From the NCBI GenBank assembly GCA_030280995.1, contig JASXTE010000001.1, positions 9,891,001 through 9,955,000 on the forward strand: DNA of 64,000 nucleotides, given 5' to 3'. The DNA is from Hemileia vastatrix (taxonomy: Eukaryota; Basidiomycota; Pucciniomycetes; Pucciniales; Zaghouaniaceae). The notes beneath the pieces were generated by a model. It was given only the letters and a program-made list of their open reading frames with translations, was not told the DNA's origin and did no database searches. Made by a program: the position numbers and the translations under genes. The number at the start of each line of letters is the position of its first letter. Position 1 is the stretch's first letter. This document shows, one piece after another, positions 10,463 through 19,823 of this stretch.

Positions 10463-13085
10463 GTGCCTTTAAAGGGGATATAGGAATAGAATTGTTAGTA
10501 ATATCTTTAATTATCTCAGCATTTTCTACTGATGATAAATTCAATACACAATCTTCAGATATATTATTTAAATAATGGACATCATGTTCCAACATTAAAA
10601 CATCTTTAACAGATTCATTGTCATAGGAGATATTACTTTCACAGTCACTGGAAGAATTATTGACATCAAGTTCAACTTCATCAGTGTCTTCATTTTGTTC
10701 AACAAGATGAATTTTCTTGTCACAAACATGACCCTTCTGCCACGGTTTGTTACATTTATAACAAGTATTTGTTGCATATTTTTTAGGTGCAACTGGGGCA
10801 GAGGGTTTACCAGATTTTTCTGGGAGCTTTATAGAAGGTTTATTCTGATCATTATAAGATTTACTAAGGTAATTCTTTGGTTCATATCTATGGTTGAGTA
10901 GTACTTCATTACAGATATTAATGAATGAAGAATTTTCCCTTACATGCTCAGTTCTAGCAACAATCAAATCCCTAAGAGAATTTGGTAATTTATACAAGAT
11001 TTTATCTCTCCAAATATCATAATCCATCTTTTGATCAATTTCTCTAAGGATTTTAGTTATTTTCATCAGAAAAACAATGGGCTTTTCAACAGAGGAGGAT
11101 ACATATCTAGTATTCTCATACAGTCTCTGCTGAGCTAACCTGAATTTTGAACCACCAAACTGATTCTCAATCAAGGATTTCCAATCATTCCATGTATAAT
11201 GATTGTTATCTAAGAGGACAGATTCATACCACATCAAGGCTACATTGGAAAATAAAGAAATTAGCTTAGAAAAAATTTCCTCATCAGGTAGTTTATAAGA
11301 TCTCTTTAAATTATCAATTCTCTGGATAAAGTGTTGCCAATCAGAGGAAGAATCACCATCAAAGGTAGGATATTGGTCTAACTTAGGCCAATTTTTCTGA
11401 CTACTGGGATGGTCCACTTTTTGGTTTGAATTATTCATTAGTAATAATTCCTGAAGTTTAGCCAGGTGTTCAGAAATTTCATTATTTACAGAAACAGCTG
11501 GTGCATGACCATCACAAGATTTTTTGCTAGTAGCAAAAGATTTTACAGACTCATTGTCAGTTTGTTTAATGGTTGAAATATGAGGAAGAAATAATGAACT
11601 TTGTTCAGGTTTTTTCCCTTTATTTTTATGCAGCTTATTTGCAGAAATCTCATTTAATTCATTATTGATGGTTAAGGTTGAGAACTTTTCCTGTAGTTCA
11701 GACACATAGTTTCTTATTCTTGGAATTTCAGACATCTTGTCATTTACTTTTGCAAGAGATAGAACATTTCTGTCCTCAGAAACTGAGTGTTTGGTACTTA
11801 GTGCATGGAAATCATTTTTTAGCTTCTTAAACTCATTTTGCAGAGATTTTATTTCATTCTTGAATGAATAATTTTCCTCAATAAGGGGTTTCAATTCACT
11901 CAAGGTCTTATGTAGACTGATATTTCTATCTGAGATAGCTCTATGGTCACTTCTTATTTGTTTTTGTTGACTAAGAACAATATTCAAGGTTTCTTTGATT
12001 TTTAAATAAGCTGTATCTTGTACAGAAGAACTCACTTTACATTGCAAGTGTAAATTATTTAATCTATCATTTTCATGGATTAACACATCTCTCATATGTT
12101 TGTCTTTCACAATATTATAATCAAGGGTATCTTTCAATATTTCCTCAGAAGTTTTTTCAATTAAGGTATAGATTTCAGGGGGAACAGAATCATTTTTAAT
12201 TGCAAGAGAAGGATTAATTAAAGATGTAGAAGTTAAATGTAAAGGTTCATCAAATGACAATTTGCTAATTACATCAATAGGGCTACTAGTTACAGGAAGC
12301 TGTCTTTTAACAGGTTTAACTGTTCTTTCACCATGTTCAATAATATTACCTGCAGAAGAAGATTTATTAGAAAACATACCCAAGTGACTATCAACCAAAT
12401 TACTTACCATGGCAGAGGAGGAAACTTCCCCTGGGACTGGGTTTGGGATTGTGCTTGGGCCTTCTTTCTCCTGCCTTGTTGGTAGGGATGAGGAGGTGGA
12501 TGGAAATTGGGTGTTCTGGATGGGCCAGGCTGATGATGAGGAGGGTGTTGCACATTCTGTTGGCAGTGACTCATTAGATAATCCCATTTCCATTGCTCTA
12601 CTTCCATAGTATTTGGATTTTGGATGGTTGAGCTGGGTGGCTGTGAAGGTTGAGCCTGAAACTGAGGCTGATTGGGAGGCAACTGAGGAGGGGCCTGGGC
12701 CTGAATCTGGTTCCTGAGTTCTTGGACCTGATCCCACAATGTGTCTACCTTTGCTTTGTACGTCATATTTTCTGTCTTCAACTCTTTTATATGACTGGAT
12801 AGGTTGCTGATTTGTTGTGGCAGAGGAAGCTTTTTTATTTTGAAGCCTTTTGGAAGACCTTCTTGAGGCACTAGAGGCTTTACTTCCTTCTGTGGTACTG
12901 GGGGAAGGGGGTTTGGTTTGTTTGCATTTCCTGTCATTTCCACATCCTGAAGTATGTGAATTCTTTGTGTTAGCATAAGATTTTTTATGACCAAATTTAG
13001 AAGAACTTACAGTGTCAGCATCATAGTCAATTTCTATCTCATCCACTTGCATGTTATCCATTTTTTCTGCCAAATTGTTGGACAT
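10422..13085 (-). CDS. Chromovirus 1 gag (unspliced frame)
   Basis: 887 codons from ATG 13085 (MSNNLAEKMDNMQVDE). The N-terminal ~230 residues are Ser/Thr/Pro-rich and lie over a second open frame (see the spliced ORF). A long coiled-coil region follows (about 310-480), then a retrotransposon Gag capsid region (NWPKLDQYPTFDG, SKLISLFSNVALMWYE) and a zinc knuckle CYKCNKPWQKGHVC of the C-x2-C...H-x-C type common in chromoviruses. It ends at TGA 10422-10424, just as the aspartic protease begins in the +1 frame. Gag forms the particle and binds RNA. The same coding order is continuous in chromovirus 2 at this junction, so the shift may be a mutation or a Ty3-like programmed +1 shift. Confidence 0.85.
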   Translation of the reverse strand: MSNNLAEKMDNMQVDEIEIDYDADTVSSSKFGHKKSYANTKNSHTSGCGNDRKCKQTKPPSPSTTEGSKASSASRRSSKRLQNKKASSATTNQQPIQSYKRVEDRKYDVQSKGRHIVGSGPRTQEPDSGPGPSSVASQSASVSGSTFTATQLNHPKSKYYGSRAMEMGLSNESLPTECATPSSSSAWPIQNTQFPSTSSSLPTRQEKEGPSTIPNPVPGEVSSSAMVSNLVDSHLGMFSNKSSSAGNIIEHGERTVKPVKRQLPVTSSPIDVISKLSFDEPLHLTSTSLINPSLAIKNDSVPPEIYTLIEKTSEEILKDTLDYNIVKDKHMRDVLIHENDRLNNLHLQCKVSSSVQDTAYLKIKETLNIVLSQQKQIRSDHRAISDRNISLHKTLSELKPLIEENYSFKNEIKSLQNEFKKLKNDFHALSTKHSVSEDRNVLSLAKVNDKMSEIPRIRNYVSELQEKFSTLTINNELNEISANKLHKNKGKKPEQSSLFLPHISTIKQTDNESVKSFATSKKSCDGHAPAVSVNNEISEHLAKLQELLLMNNSNQKVDHPSSQKNWPKLDQYPTFDGDSSSDWQHFIQRIDNLKRSYKLPDEEIFSKLISLFSNVALMWYESVLLDNNHYTWNDWKSLIENQFGGSKFRLAQQRLYENTRYVSSSVEKPIVFLMKITKILREIDQKMDYDIWRDKILYKLPNSLRDLIVARTEHVRENSSFINICNEVLLNHRYEPKNYLSKSYNDQNKPSIKLPEKSGKPSAPVAPKKYATNTCYKCNKPWQKGHVCDKKIHLVEQNEDTDEVELDVNNSSSDCESNISYDNESVKDVLMLEHDVHYLNNISEDCVLNLSSVENAEIIKDITNNSIPISPLKALVIINGKNDRCSS
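12404..13085 (-). CDS. Candidate spliced ORF overlapping gag (205 aa, coiled-coil and Pro-rich)
   Basis: Exon A is 13011-13085 (25 codons shared with gag, ending DYDADT). The intron 12947-13010 (64 nt) has a GTAAGT donor and a TACTTCAG acceptor. Exon B, 12404-12946, reads DVEMTGNANK and onward in a different frame from gag to a TAA after LPW. The encoded protein has LPKGFKIKKLPLPQQ, a heptad-like SSHIKELKTEN segment, a Gln/Pro-rich linker, WKWDYLMSHCQQ and a basic tail (QQGRRKK). Chromovirus 2 has the same splice sites, phase and protein (LPKGFRIKKMPLPQQ, STHIKELRTEN). Substitutions in this frame are mostly conservative (K/R, L/M, I/V, S/T), which suggests selection. Function unknown. Splicing itself is inferred. 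Confidence 0.6.
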
Positions 13086-13752
13086 ACTAGTGGGAAGATT
13101 TATAATTTACTTTTTACTTAAAAAAATAATAAAAGTTAGTCAATAATTGCTCCAAATAATAAAAAAAATATTTAATTAATTAAATTATAGAAAAAATAAT
13201 TTTCAATATAAAGTAATAATTAAAAAATTAATTTTTTAAAAAAAATGGATTGCAAGGTTAAATTGGGAATAACAAGTAAGTTAATTCAACCAATTAATTA
13301 CCAATATTAAATATGGAAATATATTTGGGACTAAGCACAATGTACTTTTAAGTCAACCAAAATTAACAATAATTAATAATAAAAAAAAATTAAATTAATA
13401 ATTCAATTTGTATTAATAAAAAAATGTCAATTCTTCTAGGACTAAGAGGATTTAACACTCTATAATGGTCAACTAGGAAAAAAAAATTTAAAAATTGAAC
13501 ACTTACACTCAGTGAATCAGCAATTAAGCCACAATCACTGTTATTGCAATAAAAATATAGTAATATGAGTGAGAGGCGCAAAGGTGAACTTACTATAGTG
13601 ATCAAAAAATCACTTCAAAATAATATAAAAATTAATATTATATAAACCTAAGATGTCGAACCCAAGTTCGAAACACAGTCGCCGCAAAAGTTTCGTTTTG
13701 CTAGGTGGTCCGTGCATTTTGTCGTTCGTCGCCAGGCTCGATCGTTGTCGTC
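13086..13752 (-). other. Chromovirus 1 untranslated leader
   Basis: About 670 bp of A/T-rich leader between primer site and gag ATG. It holds repeated short segments (TCAACCAAAATTAAC, GGACTAAG...) resembling the repeated GTTGACATTAAGTCCTGGTA units in the leader of chromovirus 2. No separate gene is seen. Confidence 0.55.
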
Positions 13753-13770
13753 GTTTTGGAAAGGCACCCA
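13753..13770 (-). other. Candidate primer-binding site of chromovirus 1
   Basis: On the minus strand the 5' LTR end CTGACA is followed by AC and then TGGGTGCCTTTCCAAAAC. TGG is the usual complement of a tRNA CCA end. The two-base spacer is the same in chromovirus 2 and in the mini-interior element. I could not match a specific tRNA. Confidence 0.5.
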
Positions 13771-13772
13771 GT

Positions 13773-14908
13773 TGTCAGTCAGTCGTCTAGAAGAGGTAAG
13801 AAAAATATGAGAAAAAGGAGGAGAGAAGGAGGAGGACAAAGGAAAATAAAGAAATAAACCAAAAATATATATTTAATTTATTTGAGAGGGAGACAACGGT
13901 GAGCAACTTTGAGAGGTGACAAAAACTTAGATTTTATTAACAATAATATTATTAAATGTAAGGGTCCTGCGCGGCAAACAATTTTAATTACTATCAGACT
14001 TAAAGCAACCTTTGATTTGTTGTATAGAATTTAAATTAGATTTGTATTACTAATAAAAAAAGTATAAACGTAATAAAATGGTTATTTAATTTGTTGAGTG
14101 TGTAATAAGTGATGAGGCTACAGGGGATTATCCAAGGCCCTTTTATAGGCAATGGGTCCTCTGAAGCGCTACTATCTTTGTAAATACAATGATTAGAATG
14201 GAATAAAACAAATATATCAAAAGAGTAAATGAAACATAACAATATAGAGAAAAACATGAAACAATTAATTAAAACCCCAATTAAGAATCCAATTTTCCCG
14301 TCATTAATTCCCAAATCAGTAAGTGAAAATAGTGAATAACTAAACAAGATTGGAACATAGGAACTATGAGAAAAATAATTCCAAACAGATGGTACAGTCT
14401 GATTAAAGGACATTTTAAGTGAAACAAAAAATAATTTGACGCAACAAAACATGCAATTAATCTCAATTTAGTCCAAATTAATTTATTTGTTTTTTCTAAC
14501 ACAATTAAGGGTCAAAAGAAGCGTCATTAATTATTGTTTAGTATCATATGAGAGGTATTATTTAATATATAAATTTAAGTAATTAATTTAAATATATTAT
14601 AAATCAATTTTACACTTATAATTATAATATATGTTTTTCAATTAATTAAATATAAATTTATAATTATTAAATACATAAAAATGTGCCATTATTTGTAGAA
14701 TATATTATATTATGCTCAATTTAACTGTATATAAAAATATATATAACCAATAAATTTAATGTAACACTTGTATATAATAAAATTCTTATATAATTTCATT
14801 ATGCAATAAAATATTAAGTTATATTCATTAAATACAAGTCTTACCCACTCTTTAAGGTTTTATAATTTATATATCATTTACTGGACTCCTGGAATAGCCT
14901 GGCTGACA
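13773..14908 (-). repeat. 5' LTR of chromovirus 1
   Basis: 1136 bp, next to the primer site, so it carries the promoter. The minus-strand TATAAAAGG box lies at 14139-14147. It is almost identical to 5748-6882. Confidence 0.93.
14139..14147 (-). promoter_or_regulatory. TATA box in chromovirus 1 5' LTR
   Basis: CCTTTTATA on the plus strand is TATAAAAGG on the minus strand, about 365 bp upstream of the LTR/leader junction. The 3' LTR has the same box at 6113-6121. Confidence 0.5.
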
Positions 14909-16184
14909 AGAACCTTAAGTATAAGGCTAAATAATTTTTAAGTACACTTAAAGCTGTTATATTCATTGTTTTATGCAAAAAACAAGAAATGCGCTTTATT
15001 TCACTTAAAAGTTGACTATATGCGCTATAAAATTGAGAATATTAAAAATGCGCTTTGACAGATCAATTGAGCTCATTTAGGACTATTGATTTGGCTATTT
15101 AAAAGCATAAAAATAACACTTTTCAAATTTGGTGTTTTTTATGCCAGAAATGGCTTCTGTGTACTGGCCACATACTGCCTGCCTTTTTACTGTGTGAATA
15201 GCTTCATTTTTAGCAAAGTTAGCTTTTTCACACTATAATTACCCCACATTCTACGCCCACTGTGGGGAAACACACTAAAATAGACAACAGGCGCTTATTT
15301 AGTGTCCTAGCTTAATTAATAGTGCATTGACCTTGTTTATATGCACTAATTTCATTAATAACCTCATTCTTGGCATCTTATTTCATCACCCCGCTTAAAA
15401 TTCGCCTAATTTTAGTCAAGGATTTACCCATGCAAGCGCCTGCCAAGGACTGCATGTAGTTACCCCACATCTCACGCTCTGTTTTAAGTTTTTTGGTGGT
15501 TTCTCAGTCAATTTTGGTTATTTTTGGATGGGAATTTCACGTAGTATAATGTCAGGATTAGCCCCTCCATTTCTACAGTAAATCCCCCTTATTCTTAAGC
15601 TATTATTAAACTTAAAAAAAGTCTCCTTTAGTCTTTTATATTATTGTTTAATATGCATATACTCTCTTTTTATCTTATTTTTTAATTTTGATGGATTTTC
15701 CTTATTAATACAGGATTTTGACGGTTGTTACTCTTCTAATTATGTCATGGGTTACTGGGAATGTTGATGGGCATGTCTATTAGCTGTTTGGAGGCGTCAT
15801 TAACTTTGTATTGGGTGGTACATCAAGGGAATCATTGGGGAACTCAGTGTGTATAAAAGGAGGAAGTTTTTGGGTCTTGTTTCTACATTCTTTATCATTA
15901 CAATTTAACCAATATAACCAAATAAATTACAATACATATCAATTAGTACTTTTATAAGACTTTTGAATATTATCTGAATTATAAAATCTATTTTTCTACC
16001 AACTAAAAAGATTGTAAGCCATATATAAAAATAGTGAGAATTATATTACTGAGAACTTTAATTTTGATTATATTTTACTACTTGTTGGATTTAAACTACA
16101 GTATTCATATAGGACCATTAAAATCTTCTAGAAAACTGACCATTCAAGCTAGTTCACGTCTTTGTACTTGACCTCAGCCTGACA

Positions 16185-16385
16185 AGTCCACTGTTATCCA
16201 GATAAGAGTCCTAAATATATTTAAGTATGAAATTAATATAGAAAGAAAGATATATCATATAGACATGAAAAAAAGGAGATGAAACTTACCATGATTGAAA
16301 GGTAGGAAAAAAATTTTGAGAAAGAGTAAAGTTGGAATTGAGGGAAAATTGAATATGGAGCAAGTGAAATGCTTAAAGAATGTGG
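16185..16385 (+). repeat. Continuation of the Harbinger-type copy that hosts the mini-interior element
   Basis: It starts with the right AGTCC duplication and aligns with 35186-35400 (TTATCCA...CCTAAATAT, GTTGAAACTTACC-like, TTGAATATGGAGCAAGTG). Together with 2470-3745 it forms one transposon copy interrupted at AGTCC. An inverted relative lies at about 17640-17840. Confidence 0.7.
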
Positions 16386-16544
16386 AATAGGGGGTATAAA
16401 TGATCAGGTATCTGCAATTAGGGATCAGGAATTTTTTTTCCAGGATCAGACATTATTGATTGCAGAAGATTCTTTCCCACTAGCCCCAGGGCTAGTGGAT
16501 AAGGATTGCACAATAATGCATTATCCTTCCTCTTATACCCCAAT
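16386..16544. mobile_element. ~159-bp MITE-like insertion with GGGGTATA ends
   Basis: The left end is GGGGGTATAAATGATCAGG and the right end is the complement of GGGGTATAAGAGGAAGG. The surrounding repeat (compare 35380-35420) lacks the segment. The interior has a CTAGCCCCAGGGCTAG palindrome. The target duplication is unclear, so boundaries are approximate. Confidence 0.5.
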
Positions 16545-16627
16545 TTCTTTTCTTAATTTGTGATCCCAAACTATTCACATCCATTATTGAGTTTTAAGCA
16601 AGTCACATGACATATAATTGCGGATTC

Positions 16628-16757
16628 CATCCTTATGTGTCTCTTCAATCTATGCTACTTAATTTTGGTGTTGAACACATAACATTTTTTCTCATCCTTA
16701 TGTGTCTCTTCACTCTATGATACTTAATTTTGGTGGAAAACACATAAATTTTATTTT
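16628..16757 (+). repeat. 65-bp tandem duplication
   Basis: CATCCTTATGTGTCTCTTCA begins at 16628 and again at 16693, each followed by TACTTAATTTTGGTG and a CACATAA segment. There are two units with few differences. Confidence 0.75.
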
Positions 16758-16859
16758 TATCTACACACCCCACCTGCTCATTTGGTGGTAAATTCCCACT
16801 TTCCACTCATTGCCTAAACCTTCTACTAACAACCTTTTCTGCCAAAAATAATGAAGCAC

Positions 16860-17060
16860 CTCTCTACTAGGAAGAAACTTCACTCAGCTATGAATTCTAT
16901 CACTTTAAATTTAGCTGCTGACTCTGATTCTGACTTGGGTTTGGAAGACACTTTAGCTTACATGTCTTTGCAATGATCTTTATGAAGAAGAGGATCCCAG
17001 ACCTGCACCAGCTCTCTCCTCCCTTGAATCACAAAACATTTTTTCCACCAGCATATGCTC
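16860..17060 (+). pseudogene. Harbinger-type transposase N-terminus, remnant
   Basis: The frame reads LNLAADSDSDLGLEDTLAYM and then, after a shift, DLYEEEDPRPAPALSS. The acidic DSDSD segment is the counterpart of LLLDSDSD on the minus strand near 20880 and of LFLDSESNFDS near 24680, both just inside transposon ends. No catalytic region follows in this copy. Confidence 0.4.
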
Positions 17061-17219
17061 TGTCATTATGCCAACCACCCTCCAACATTTTGAAACACAA
17101 CCCTTTTCATTTTTTTCATACTCTCCAGATTATTAGCTTGTGTTCTTTATTCACTTGGTTTGGTATTTTTTTTTTGATATTCATTTTTATTTTGAATTTA
17201 TGGTGAATGTCTCTTTTTT

Positions 17220-17760
17220 GTATGTCTCATTTGTTTTCATTCACTAGCTCAACATGAAATTGCATATTTTCTGCAATTGCATAATTTTTCACTGTTTCTT
17301 TTTTCATTCATTCCTCATATCTTCCTCCTCTCCTCCAACATCCCTCAAAAAATTTGGTTTCATTTATTTTCTTATCTCATATCTCCAGGTAAGTCATTTT
17401 ATCCATTTTTTTGATATTTTGATTGCTAATTATAATTTTTTTCTGTTTTTTTTTCTGTTTTTTTTCTTTTTTTATCTAAATTTTTTTATGTGGTTATTTT
17501 TGATTTTGATGGTAAAATTAACCTTTTTTTTCTCTCCCTCTTTACTTTCTTTTTTAGATCCCTCACCCTACTCTTCATCCCTCCTGGGAATGGTCATTAT
17601 CCCCCCTTTCCCCTATTTCACTTTTTTCTGGTTTCATGTCATTAAAACACATAAATTGCACATTCTTTATGCATTTCACTTACTCCATATTCAATTTCCC
17701 CCAATTTCCAACATCAATCTTTCTCACTCTATTTTTCCTACTTTTCAATCAAGGTAATTT
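17220..17760 (+). pseudogene. 5' exons of unnamed third transposon gene, decayed
   Basis: The segment from TCAACATGAAATTGC through a CTCCAGGTAAGTCATTTT junction, a T-rich intron ending CTTTTTTAG and a CCTACTCTTCATCCCTCC exon is matched, inverted, at 20150-20550. The downstream part (17640-17840) is matched inverted at 16185-16370 and 35195-35400. Shared GTAAGT and TTTAG sites suggest spliced exons. The T-rich reading frame over it (17254-17757) spans introns and is not a protein in itself. Confidence 0.4.
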
Positions 17761-17839
17761 TCATCTATTTTTTTCATACCTATATGATATATCATTCCTT
17801 CTATGAAAATTTCATACTTAAATATATGTATGACTCTTA

Positions 17840-18350
17840 TCTGCATAACAGTGAACTTATTAAACTCCTTTTGTTCTCATCTCCATTACCACTTTTCAAG
17901 TGTTTGTAAAATTTTAAAAATCAGACTCAGAATTAGGGTTAGTTTTATTAAAATCTAACTTCATTTTACTGAAGATTTACCTGAATGCTACCTTTCATTT
18001 CTCACAAACAGATTTAAATTTGGTTCAGTGGTTGCTGAGATATTGACCATTTAAGCTGAGCCTTTTTTTCCCAATTTATTTATTTTTCATGTTTTTATGT
18101 AACAAATTAGGGCTATGTCTTTTTAAATCATGTTTCCCTTAACTAAAGATTCTCCTGAAGCCTATCTTTCATTTCTCATGAATGGATTTGAATTTGGTTC
18201 AGTGGTTCCTGAGATATTGACCTTTAAATTTGAGCCTTTTTTTCCAAATATCACTTAATTTATTTTGTGTTTTTATATTGCATAATTAGAGAATAAGGCT
18301 TCTTCAAATCTTATCTGATGATTATCTAATCTTTTATCTCCCAAAGCTTA
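17840..18350 (-). repeat. Inverted copy of the GGTCAATATCTCAG intron repeats
   Basis: TGGTTGCTGAGATATTGACC (about 18030) and TGGTTCCTGAGATATTGACC (about 18200) are the complement of the units at 3030-3725 and 34976-35100, each with the CCTGAAGCCTATCTTTCATTT partner segment. Confidence 0.7.
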
Positions 18351-18368
18351 GGATCACCTAATTACTTC

Positions 18369-18860
18369 TTGCGAAATTGCTTGAAAAAAGTATATGTTTG
18401 TGAATTTCAATCTAATTGTAAACTGGCTAAGAAAGCTGGACTTCCAAATTGGACAAATATGGAATGGGTTGGACTTAGTAAGGATTATATCTTGTATTCT
18501 AATGTTATCATAAACTATGGAGGATTTCATAGCCAGAGAAATGTTGACAAAACCAATTCTAAAATGCTTACTTTTTGGCTTTTCTGTTATATCAATCCTA
18601 TTACTGTAAGACTAATCCTGTCACCTGCTAAAATCAAAGGCCATGGACTATAATTTCCAGATCATAAATGTATTATGCACTTTGGTTTATGAAACTGGAT
18701 TATGGAAGCAATTTGGAATTCTTCAAGAGATAATCATCAAAATACTAAGGCACTTCTTGGATTGGAATTTTCCAAAAAGTTTACTCATTTTGGATGTTCT
18801 TTTCAGATCAATCAAAGTTTGATAAACCAGTTAAGGTAAGGGGTGAAGGTTCAATGGTTA
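18369..18860 (+). pseudogene. Unnamed third transposon gene, best preserved C-terminal part
   Basis: An open frame runs 18369-18653 and then continues with shifts. Conspicuous segments are CKLAKKAGLPNWTNMEW, VGLSKDYILYSN, VIINYGGFHSQRNVDKTNSK and, near 18780, KKFTHFGCSFQINQSLINQL followed by a GTAAGG donor-like site. The minus-strand frame at 34389-34589 carries the matching NNFTNFGFSFQINQYLINQV. I do not recognise the family. Conservation between two separate copies indicates a former protein-coding gene of the transposon. It could be a passenger gene captured from the host. Confidence 0.5.
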
Positions 18861-19177
18861 CTAAAACATTAGGGAGGGGTTCCAAATACAGTAATTAAAG
18901 TATTTTCAAATTTTTACTTTTTTTAATAAAATTTTTAATTTATCAGTTGTTAAAGATAATCAATCAATTTAAGTATTGTACCATCAAGACCTTGTGCTGT
19001 ATAAAGGTTTTAATTCAATTATATTCTATGAATGAGTTCATAATACCATTATTTTCTATGTTTTCTTTGAATTTGCTCATAGAATCATTGGCTAATAATA
19101 TTTGGGATTCCTTTAATTGGTTGATTATCTTTTTAATTGATTTACTTAATTATTTATGAAATCAAATCAAAATTTGG

Positions 19178-19235
19178 TAATCCTTACCCCCTCCCAGAGT
19201 AAATTGCAGGGGGGGGAGTATTGCCAAATTATGTG
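19178..19235 (-). repeat. Inverted copy of the ~48-bp module
   Basis: On the minus strand GGCAATACTCCCCCCC...GGGGGTAAGGATTACC matches the module at 2421-2470. It lies between the third gene and the SANT-like gene, as in the 821-3000 copy. Confidence 0.5.
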
Positions 19236-19433
19236 TAAAATTTTTGACTTGAAAAAATTTGGAATGAAATATGAACAAAAAAATAAAAAAAACTAGTCAT
19301 TAAAAATTTTCATTAAGCAGTCAATTTCCTCAATAGACTTATTAACTTTAATGCATTCTATCAAGAAAAAATTCTAAAGAAATTGGATTGAAATATGTAC
19401 AAAATAAAAAAAACAAGTCATCAAAAATTTTCA

Positions 19434-19823
19434 TTAAGCATTCAATTTCATACCAAAACCAGTGGAAGATGAAAGAGTCTTAGCCTTCTTGTATTTGGCT
19501 TGATAGTTCTTTAAGTGTTCAGACATATTTTTAGGTACAAGATAAATCCTTCCCTTTGTCTTATTTTGTAATTCATTTGCCATTAGAAGATATCCATTGA
19601 ATTTTGATGCAGGGGGCCATCCTACTTTAGTTGCATTCTCAGTATTAAAACAAGAATCATAACTAGTTTTAATTTTCATCTGGTTGATAAGTATGAGATT
19701 ATCATCTTTTTTTAGCTGAACGGTCTTTGATTTCTCAGCTGAGTGGGGGAAAGAGGGAGTAATGGGATTTGAAGAACAACTGGGGGAAGGATACCTTTGA
19801 GAAGATCTATAATGACAAGGCAT
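19434..19823 (-). pseudogene. Myb/SANT-like transposon protein, minus-strand copy
   Basis: From Met at 19823 (MPCHYRSSQRYPSPSC) an open frame runs about 129 codons to 19434; a longer frame upstream to 19943 is probably chance. It contains LKKDDNLILINQMKIKTSYD, VGWPPASKFNGYLLMANE and MSEHLKNYQAKYKKAK, in the same order as the pseudogenes at 1182 and 62758. Basic/aromatic helices fit a Myb/SANT-like fold. It has no stop inside, so this copy is the least damaged, but it ends early compared with the 62.8-kb copy (which continues past 63300). Whether it is expressed is unknown. Confidence 0.5.

Larger units (their letters stand above)
5748..14908 (-). mobile_element. Chromovirus 1 (Ty3/Gypsy with chromodomain), complete element
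   Basis: A 9161-bp element with LTRs 5748-6882 and 13773-14908, AGAAC duplications, a primer site just inside the right LTR and a purine tract just inside the left LTR. It therefore reads on the minus strand. The order is gag, protease, reverse transcriptase, RNase H, integrase, chromodomain. The LTRs differ at only about four places by eye, so the insertion is young. Even so, the coding region needs a +1 shift between gag and protease and has a TAG between protease and reverse transcriptase. Confidence 0.95.
3746..16184 (+). mobile_element. Non-autonomous LTR element, 1503-bp LTRs around a 64-bp interior (with nested insertions)
   Basis: Two direct repeats begin T(G/T)TCAGCCT and end CTCAGCCTGACA. 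After subtracting a MITE plus its duplication from the left copy (203 bp), and a chromovirus plus its duplication from the right copy, both are 1503 bp. Only 64 bp lie between them. AGTCC flanks the pair, so this is a single insertion and not two neighbouring solo LTRs. The interior begins AT then TGGGGACCTTTCC, like the primer sites of the two chromoviruses, and ends in the purine stretch AAAGAAGG. No protein is encoded. The LTR ends (TGTCAGCC...TGACA) match those of the chromoviruses, so their proteins are the likely mobilising machinery (inference). Strand follows the primer-site and polypurine order. Confidence 0.85.
5516..16184 (+). repeat. Right LTR of the mini-interior element, split by chromovirus 1
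   Basis: Made of 5516-5747 and 14914-16184 (1503 bp in total). It starts TGTCAGCCTGTATATCC and ends TGACA. The chromovirus with its AGAAC duplication sits after ...ATCTTAAGAAC, where the left LTR reads uninterrupted at about 4163-4180. Confidence 0.85.

Noticed and set aside
17254..17757. 167-codon Phe/Leu/Ser-rich plus-strand frame that looks like a membrane protein
   Set aside because: The sister copy at 20150-20550 (inverted) and shared GTAAGT/TTTAG sites show it spans introns of a decayed transposon gene; the hydrophobicity is from T-rich DNA.
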